Shown here piece after piece: positions 59,273 to 64,000 of a stretch of DNA of 64,000 nucleotides (the stretch's first letter is position 1; each line of letters starts with the position of its first letter). The translations under genes and the position numbers were made by a program. The stretch comes from Pseudomonas sp. BN411 (GTDB lineage Bacteria; Pseudomonadota; Gammaproteobacteria; Pseudomonadales; Pseudomonadaceae), in assembly GCF_029871235.1 (NCBI RefSeq), contig NZ_SSOM01000079.1:38420-102419 (forward strand), given 5' to 3'. The notes beneath the pieces are model-generated. The model ran no database searches, was not told where the DNA came from, and saw only the letters and a list, made by a program, of their open reading frames with translations.

Positions 59273-59911
59273 TCAACTGGGCTGCTCCATCTGCCATCCG
59301 GTGAGCCGGACGCGATGGTCCACGTGGTTGATCGCCGCCAGGATGTGCTCGGGGTCGGTCAGTGCCGGCGACATGGTCCAGCGGCCGATGGGCTCGTTGC
59401 CGATCCGCACCATGCCGGTATGGGTGAGCTGGTTGCCGTCCACCAGCGGGTCCACGTCATAGAAGCCGAGGGCATAGCGCAGATCGAGAATGTCCTGCGG
59501 ATCGCCGGTGAGGTATTCCCAGCCGGGGCCGATATCGAACTTGTCGACGTACTCCAGCAGGTGGCGGGGCTGGTCCAGTTCCGGCTGCAGGGTGATGGAG
59601 TACATGAAGATGTCCCTTCCCACGCGCTCGCCGAGCATCCGCTGCACCTTGCGCAGGTTGGCGGTGGCGGTCGGGCAATTGCGGCCGCAGCTTGCGTACA
59701 TCATGTTCAGGACTACCACCTTGCCGCGCAGCAGGTCGTCGTAGAAGCGGACCTTTCTGCCCAGATGGGTGAGGAGCGTGGGGTTGGGGAACCTGTCATC
59801 GCCCTGGTGAACGTTCGGCCGGCGTTCCGCGGCGGCGCCCAGCGAACCCAGGGCGGCCAGCCCCAGTACGCCGGCACCGAGGCCGCCGATCAGGTTTCTG
59901 CGTGTATTCAT
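59273..59911 (-). CDS. SCO1/SenC family copper chaperone-like protein
   Basis: 212 residues with a thioredoxin fold. The copper-binding CxxxC is Cys75/Cys79 (SCGRNCP) and the conserved partner His is in NQLTHTGMVRI. The leader MNTRRNLIGGLGAGVLGLAALG has a twin-Arg motif, so it may go out folded by Tat. SCO proteins deliver copper to cupredoxin-type centres. It starts 19 bp after the multicopper oxidase gene on the same strand, so it probably loads that enzyme. KVVVLNMMYASC is typical of the family. Confidence 0.88.
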   Translation of the reverse strand: MNTRRNLIGGLGAGVLGLAALGSLGAAAERRPNVHQGDDRFPNPTLLTHLGRKVRFYDDLLRGKVVVLNMMYASCGRNCPTATANLRKVQRMLGERVGRDIFMYSITLQPELDQPRHLLEYVDKFDIGPGWEYLTGDPQDILDLRYALGFYDVDPLVDGNQLTHTGMVRIGNEPIGRWTMSPALTDPEHILAAINHVDHRVRLTGWQMEQPS

Positions 59912-59930
59912 GGCATACCTCCGGCCGGCG

Positions 59931-61703
59931 TCATTCGACGTCGAAGCGCAGCATCATCGCGTGGTCTTCGTGGATCAGGTTGTGGCAGTGCATCACGTAC
60001 TTGCCGACGTAGTCGCGGAAGCGGATGAGCACGCGCACGGTTTCGGCCTCGTTGATCACGTACACGTCCTTGCGCCCCTGTTCATGGGCGGGGATGGGGA
60101 TCGAAACGCCATTCTTGATGCGCGCGAGGATGCGGCCTTCCTCCAGGTGGATATGGATGGGGTGCGACCAGCCGTTGTCGATGTTCATCAGCTCCCAGAT
60201 TTCGTAGCGCCCCTTGGGCACCTTGAAGCGCGGGGCGTTGACGTTCACGAACTGGCCATTGATGGCCCACATGTTGTTGGAGCGCTCGAAGACGAAGCGG
60301 CGCACCGGCGCGCTCGCGACCACCGCCGGATCTATCGGGGGCAGCGGGCGCAGGTTGGCCGGCACCTGGCTGAGGTCCTGGGCGCTGGGCCAGCGGTCCA
60401 CCACTATCTTCAGCACGCGCACGCCGGGTTCCTTGATGTCCTTGGGACGACGGGTTTCTTCCTGGCGCATGCGGTTGACCAGATAGAGCGTGGTGCCCAC
60501 CAGGTACTTGGAGAAATCCACCACTATGTCGGCGCGTTCGGCCATCCCGATGGTCACGCTCTGCTGGTTGAGCAGGGGCTTGGGCAGCAGGTTTCCGTCG
60601 TTGCCGATATAGGTGAAGTTCTGCCGCACGTTGTTGGGATTCACCAGCGCGAGGTTGTAGAACCGGCCCGGTCCCCCGTTGAGCATCCGGAAGCGATAGC
60701 GGCGCGCGGCCACCTTGAGCACTGGCTCGATCATCCCGTTGACCAGCACCTTGTCACCCAGCACGCCCTCGGGGTTGATCTCGTCGTAGAAGAGCTTGCC
60801 GGCGGCGTCGAAACGGCGATCGTTGAACACCAGCGGGTAGTCGTAGGGATGGCTTGGCAAGCGCAGCGCACTCGGGTTCGAGTCGGCTTCGTTGCCGGAG
60901 TCCAGGTGGTCGTAGAGCAGGTAGAACCCCACCAGTCCGCGATAGAGGTTGGGTGATGTGAAGTCCAGTGTGTGGTCGTGGTAGAAGAGCGTCCCCAGCG
61001 CCTCGCGATAGTCGCCGACGTTGTTCTGCAGGTCCTCGAACCCGGCATAGACGTTGGGATACAGATGGTCCTTGAAGCGGCCCGGGGCGGTCAGGTTAGG
61101 GCCGGCCTTGGTCCTGCTGTAGTAGTCGCCGGGGAAGCCGTCGCTCTCCGAACCATCGTGCAAGTTGTGCAGGTGGGTGGAGATTTCCGGTGTGCCGAAA
61201 CCGGTGTGATTGGCCGGTAGCTCATTGTGGATGCGGCAGATCATCGGGTGGCCATAGTGGGTCATGACCGTGGCGCTGAATTCATTGGCCGGTGTGTTGG
61301 CGGCGCGGTAGCTCCAGATTTTCTGCTGCGGGTAAGCCGGGTTGAATACCCAGTTGTGTTCCTTTGCCCGTAGCTCGTAGTACTCGGCATTGGGACGGAA
61401 CTGTGCCCAGCGCTGGTGGCGGCCACGTCCGGCCTCGCCGCCGGCCACATTGGCCAGTTCGGTGGGCGCGGGGGACAGATAGGCGACGCTGGTAGCGGGT
61501 GTTATCTGCGTGGGCAGCTCCATTACCCAGGGTGTGGTTGCCGGGCTTGGGGGCAGTATGGGCACCGTGGCATGGCTGGCCGGAGCGCGTAGCAGCGCAG
61601 GCGTGGCCACGGCGGCGGCCGAAAGCTTGAGGAAGCTCCGGCGCGCGGTATCTACCTGCCTGTCTTTCTTGTTCTTGGCGGTTCGAGGGTTCTTGCCTTT
61701 CAT
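59931..61703 (-). CDS. Multicopper oxidase, Tat-exported
   Basis: 590 residues. The leader has RRSFLKL with AAAVATPALLRAPASHA, a strong Tat signal. The four copper segments are complete: THLHN (first HxH), YHDHT (second), HPIHIHLEEG (third) and the C-terminal MHCHNLIHEDHAMM (HCHxxxHxxxxM), which gives the type 1, 2 and 3 sites with an axial Met. This places it among CotA/bilirubin-oxidase-like enzymes rather than copA-type. Substrate could be a phenol, bilirubin-like dye or Mn(II)/Cu(I); unresolved. The ATG at 61703 has GGAG 8 bases upstream. Confidence 0.92.
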   Translation of the reverse strand: MKGKNPRTAKNKKDRQVDTARRSFLKLSAAAVATPALLRAPASHATVPILPPSPATTPWVMELPTQITPATSVAYLSPAPTELANVAGGEAGRGRHQRWAQFRPNAEYYELRAKEHNWVFNPAYPQQKIWSYRAANTPANEFSATVMTHYGHPMICRIHNELPANHTGFGTPEISTHLHNLHDGSESDGFPGDYYSRTKAGPNLTAPGRFKDHLYPNVYAGFEDLQNNVGDYREALGTLFYHDHTLDFTSPNLYRGLVGFYLLYDHLDSGNEADSNPSALRLPSHPYDYPLVFNDRRFDAAGKLFYDEINPEGVLGDKVLVNGMIEPVLKVAARRYRFRMLNGGPGRFYNLALVNPNNVRQNFTYIGNDGNLLPKPLLNQQSVTIGMAERADIVVDFSKYLVGTTLYLVNRMRQEETRRPKDIKEPGVRVLKIVVDRWPSAQDLSQVPANLRPLPPIDPAVVASAPVRRFVFERSNNMWAINGQFVNVNAPRFKVPKGRYEIWELMNIDNGWSHPIHIHLEEGRILARIKNGVSIPIPAHEQGRKDVYVINEAETVRVLIRFRDYVGKYVMHCHNLIHEDHAMMLRFDVE

Positions 61704-62056
61704 GGATGTACTCCACCTCCCCACAGCGAACTCGCGCCAACGTCCTGTCCTGGATGCAGTGCTCCAGGGCTCGTTGTCCCCATACGTTCACGCGAAGGTG
61801 CAGGCCGCCAGTTATTGGCTCGCGCGGCCAAAGCGCCAATAAGCCGACTAAAGACTTCTCATTTAGTGAGTGCAATTGGCGAAAAGCCAAAAAAATGCCG
61901 AAAGCCCTGGTCAGTCGCTTCTGGCTCTAGGCGCGGCGCTGAGTGTTTCGGGATGTGTCACGAAGACGGGCGGCAGGGAAAGGAGGGCAGGCGGTAGAGC
62001 GGTTGGAGGGGGTGAAGGCGGCCGGAAAGATGGGGAATCCGGCCGCCTCCGGGGAA
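61704..62056. other. Intergenic region between lipoprotein and multicopper oxidase genes
   Basis: 353 bp. It contains the oxidase promoter (AT-richer part 61825-61895) and, near the lipoprotein stop, a GGCGGCCGG/CCGGCCGCC hairpin (62017-62025, 62039-62047). A short frame at 61925-61960 encodes a lipobox-like string but has no start signal or continuation; see rejected items. Confidence 0.5.
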
Positions 62057-62611
62057 TCACTTGTACTTGTCGTGGAACAGGGCGATCTGCTTCACCGGCT
62101 TCGGCTCTTCCTTGGTCAGGACGTAGACCACGCGCTGGCCGTCCGGGCCCCCGCCGATGTCGACGTAGCTGAAGGTGGGTTCGCCGATGCGATACATGTC
62201 CATCATGTCGCCGTAACGGCTGAACACGTAGATGATGCCTTCTTCGTCGCGCAGCTCGCCGTAGAAGGGCTGTGCCGGCGGCATGCTGATGTCGAGGAAG
62301 CGCTGGGCGGACAGGGCCTTCACGTCCTTGCCCTGGTCAGCGGACTTGAGCACCAGGACGATATCGCGGCCGAAGCCGTCTTTCTTGCCGACGCTGTGCT
62401 TGACCGGCGTGGTGCCGCTCTTCACGTACTCGCGGTAGGTGGCGTAGTCGTCGAAGACGAAGAGTTCTTTCTCGGTGCGGATCTGGTACCAGTCTTCGTT
62501 ATCCAGGGCTACCGGCTTGGCGGGAGCCGGGGCCTGCATGGCGCAGCCACCGAGCATGGCGGCCAGCAGCGCGGCGGCCAGGGGCTTGATCAGGTTCTTC
62601 TTGTGGTTCAT
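62057..62611 (-). CDS. Hypothetical lipoprotein
   Basis: 184 residues. The lipoprotein signal is MNHKKNLIKPLAAALLAAMLGGC, acylated Cys23, with Ala at +2, so probably outer membrane. The mature part starts with a Pro/Ala linker (APAPAKPVA) and continues with DWYQIRTEKELFVFDDYATYREYVKSGTTPVKHSVGKKDGFGRDIVLVLKSADQGK and later FSYVDIGGGPDGQRVVYVL. No family recognised. It is transcribed alone between oxidase and gcvT. Confidence 0.72.
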   Translation of the reverse strand: MNHKKNLIKPLAAALLAAMLGGCAMQAPAPAKPVALDNEDWYQIRTEKELFVFDDYATYREYVKSGTTPVKHSVGKKDGFGRDIVLVLKSADQGKDVKALSAQRFLDISMPPAQPFYGELRDEEGIIYVFSRYGDMMDMYRIGEPTFSYVDIGGGPDGQRVVYVLTKEEPKPVKQIALFHDKYK

Positions 62612-62828
62612 CGGAGGTCCTCCCCAGGAAAGTTGAGCAGAGAATCTGCCTGCGACTGATGACCGGCTGATGACGGGATTGTGTCGTTGAGATGAATAGG
62701 GGAAGGCTTTGTATTTCAGTGAGTTAGAGTTACTTCTTTAAGTTGGCTGAGTTCCGCGATCGCCCGGTAGGGTGCGCCGCGCGCACCGAAGCAGCTGCAC
62801 GGTTACGCTGTCCTCCCAGAAAAAGAAA

Positions 62829-62854
62829 AGGGTGAAGACTTGCGTCTTCACCCT
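62829..62854 (-). terminator. Rho-independent terminator of gcvT
   Basis: AGGGTGAAGAC (62829-62839) pairs with GTCTTCACCCT (62844-62854), a four-base loop, and on the minus strand a TTTCTTTTTC tail. It is 42 bp past the gcvT stop. Confidence 0.9.
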
Positions 62855-62895
62855 GCAAGGCCCCGCCGGGGCGGGGCAGTCGAGGGGACTCTGTA

Positions 62896-64000
62896 TCAGC
62901 CGCGGTAGTAACGCTGCGGCACGAAGGGGGTCTTGGCGACTTTCATCGCCACGCGCTTGCCGCGCACCAGGGCCCAGACCTCGCTGTCCAGGGCGGCGTG
63001 GCTGGCGTTCACGTAGCCCATGGCCACCGGGGCACCCAGGCTGGGGCCGAAGCCGCCGCTGGAGACGCGGCCAATCACCGTGCCCTCGGCATCGACGATC
63101 TCGGCACCTTCGCGGACCGGCACACGCTCCAGTGGCAGCAGGCCGACACGCTTGCTCGGCACGCCGTCGCGCTGCTGGGCGAAGACCTGGCCGGCGCCGG
63201 GGAAGTTGCCGGCACGCAGGCCATCGGCGCGGCGGGCCTTGGAAATGGCCCAGGCCAGGCTGGCCTCGATGGGCGTGGTGGCGGTGCTCATGTCGTGGCC
63301 ATAGAGGCACAGGCCGGCTTCCAGGCGCAGCGAGTCGCGCGCGCCGAGGCCGATCGGCTGGACTTCCGGCTGGGCCAGCAGGGCGCGCGCCAGGGCTTCG
63401 GCCTGGGCCACCGGGACGGAGATCTCGTAGCCGTCTTCGCCGGTGTAGCCGGAGCGGCTGACGTAGCAGGCCACACCTTGCAGGTTCACGCTGGCGAACT
63501 GCATGAAGGTCATTGCCTGCACTTCCGGGGCGAGGCGGCCGAGCACTGCGGCGGCGGCCGGGCCTTGCAGCGCGAGCAGGGCACGGGACTCGAACAGCGA
63601 CTCGATTTCGCACTGCTCGCCGAGGTGCTTGCGCAGGTGCGCCAGGTCCTGGTCCTTGCAGGCGGCGTTGACCACCAGGAACAGGGTGTCGTCCGCCAGG
63701 CGGGCGACCATCAGGTCGTCGAGGATGCCGCCGTTTTCATCGGTGAACAGCGCGTAGCGCTGGGTGCCCAGCGGCAGGTCGAGGATGTCCACCGGCACCA
63801 GGCTTTCCAGGGCGCGGGCGGCGTTGTCGCCACGCAGGAGGACCTGGCCCATGTGCGAGACGTCGAACAGGCCGGCCTGCTCGCGGGTGTGCAGGTGTTC
63901 CTTGAGCACGCCGAGCGGGTACTGCACCGGCATGTCATAGCCGGCGAAGGGCACCATGCGGGCGCCGAGTTCGAGGTGCAGGGCGTGCAGCGGGGTTTTG
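62896..64000 (-). CDS. gcvT: Aminomethyltransferase (glycine cleavage T protein), 5' end outside window
   Basis: T protein of the glycine cleavage system; transfers the aminomethyl carbon to tetrahydrofolate. At least 368 residues are visible, reading KTPLHALHLELGARMVPFAGYDMPVQYP at the window end, so only a few N-terminal residues are missing. Conserved GLFDVSHMGQV, GGILDDLMV, SRSGYTGEDGYE, RLEAGLCLYGHD and a GYV-type C-terminal domain are present. The neighbouring gcv genes are outside. The first ATG inside the window (63957) is internal to the protein. Confidence 0.94.
   Translation of the reverse strand, partial: KTPLHALHLELGARMVPFAGYDMPVQYPLGVLKEHLHTREQAGLFDVSHMGQVLLRGDNAARALESLVPVDILDLPLGTQRYALFTDENGGILDDLMVARLADDTLFLVVNAACKDQDLAHLRKHLGEQCEIESLFESRALLALQGPAAAAVLGRLAPEVQAMTFMQFASVNLQGVACYVSRSGYTGEDGYEISVPVAQAEALARALLAQPEVQPIGLGARDSLRLEAGLCLYGHDMSTATTPIEASLAWAISKARRADGLRAGNFPGAGQVFAQQRDGVPSKRVGLLPLERVPVREGAEIVDAEGTVIGRVSSGGFGPSLGAPVAMGYVNASHAALDSEVWALVRGKRVAMKVAKTPFVPQRYYRG

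Noticed and set aside
61870..61970. Lipoprotein-signal-like string SLLALGAALSVSGC on the plus strand
   Set aside because: No start codon with ribosome site, and the frame continues as low-complexity Gly/Arg sequence through a hairpin and the lipoprotein gene on the other strand. It could be a decayed lipoprotein start, but evidence is too thin.

Overview
The window is high-GC bacterial chromosome that reads as Pseudomonas. Supporting signs are the gene families (NahR/NahG, Kup, MltA, PPK2, GlxA-type regulators), coding frames with almost only G or C at third codon positions, and intergenic space filled with Pseudomonas-type REP/REPIN palindromes. The species cannot be fixed from sequence alone. 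No rRNA, tRNA, CRISPR array, prophage, transposase or integrase is visible. It looks like chromosome core mixed with catabolic and transport modules.

Layout. 1-4208: end of an operon with a beta-keto acid cleavage enzyme (cut by the window edge), an MFS carrier, a DsbA/FrnE-like protein, a Rieske ferredoxin and a YeiH-type exporter, the last four overlapping. 4605-6554: AraC regulator divergent from a small serine hydrolase. 6687-13680: DUF1302, DUF1329, Ycf48-like and RND/MMPL genes, a probable trans-envelope system for an unknown hydrophobic compound. 13822-15135: a YiaW/YiaV-type pair. 15320-22861: chemoreceptor, deacetylase and GNAT pair, hydrolases, DUF3313 lipoprotein, ICMT-like methyltransferase. 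22951-26697: salicylate module, nahR divergent from nahG plus an aromatic-acid MFS. 26690-33267: cupin, NAD(P)-binding protein, GlxA regulator, GNAT, PPK2, and a PAS-GGDEF-EAL protein. 33924-34421: an extreme Met/Cys-rich protein with its own promoter, ribosome site and terminator. 34664-40933: XRE-cupin regulator behind a 53-residue gene, kup, a His-tailed mini membrane protein, a diguanylate cyclase, mltA and a small helical protein.

41018-42745 holds ilvA behind a leader peptide and an attenuator-like set of competing hairpins. 42987-47657: a TPP-dependent 2-oxo acid decarboxylase with a LacI regulator, then a LysR/class II aldolase pair. 48303-58019: a polyamine-type ABC importer, a LysR regulator, and a divergent operon of M20 hydrolase, amidohydrolase and CobW-type GTPase. 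This reads as uptake and metal-dependent hydrolysis of an unknown amide, with its own metallochaperone. 58239-64000: a secreted 13-residue-repeat protein, a multicopper oxidase with a SCO copper chaperone, a lipoprotein, and gcvT cut by the window end.

Seven copies of one 97-98 bp REPIN-like element lie between 42.7 and 58.1 kb, all intergenic, including a mosaic at 47675-48243. The best candidates for undescribed biology are the Met/Cys-rich protein, the DUF1302/DUF1329/Ycf48/RND system, the ilvA leader, the amidohydrolase-CobW module and the repeat protein. Protein family calls rest on motifs and remembered family sequences, since no database search was possible.
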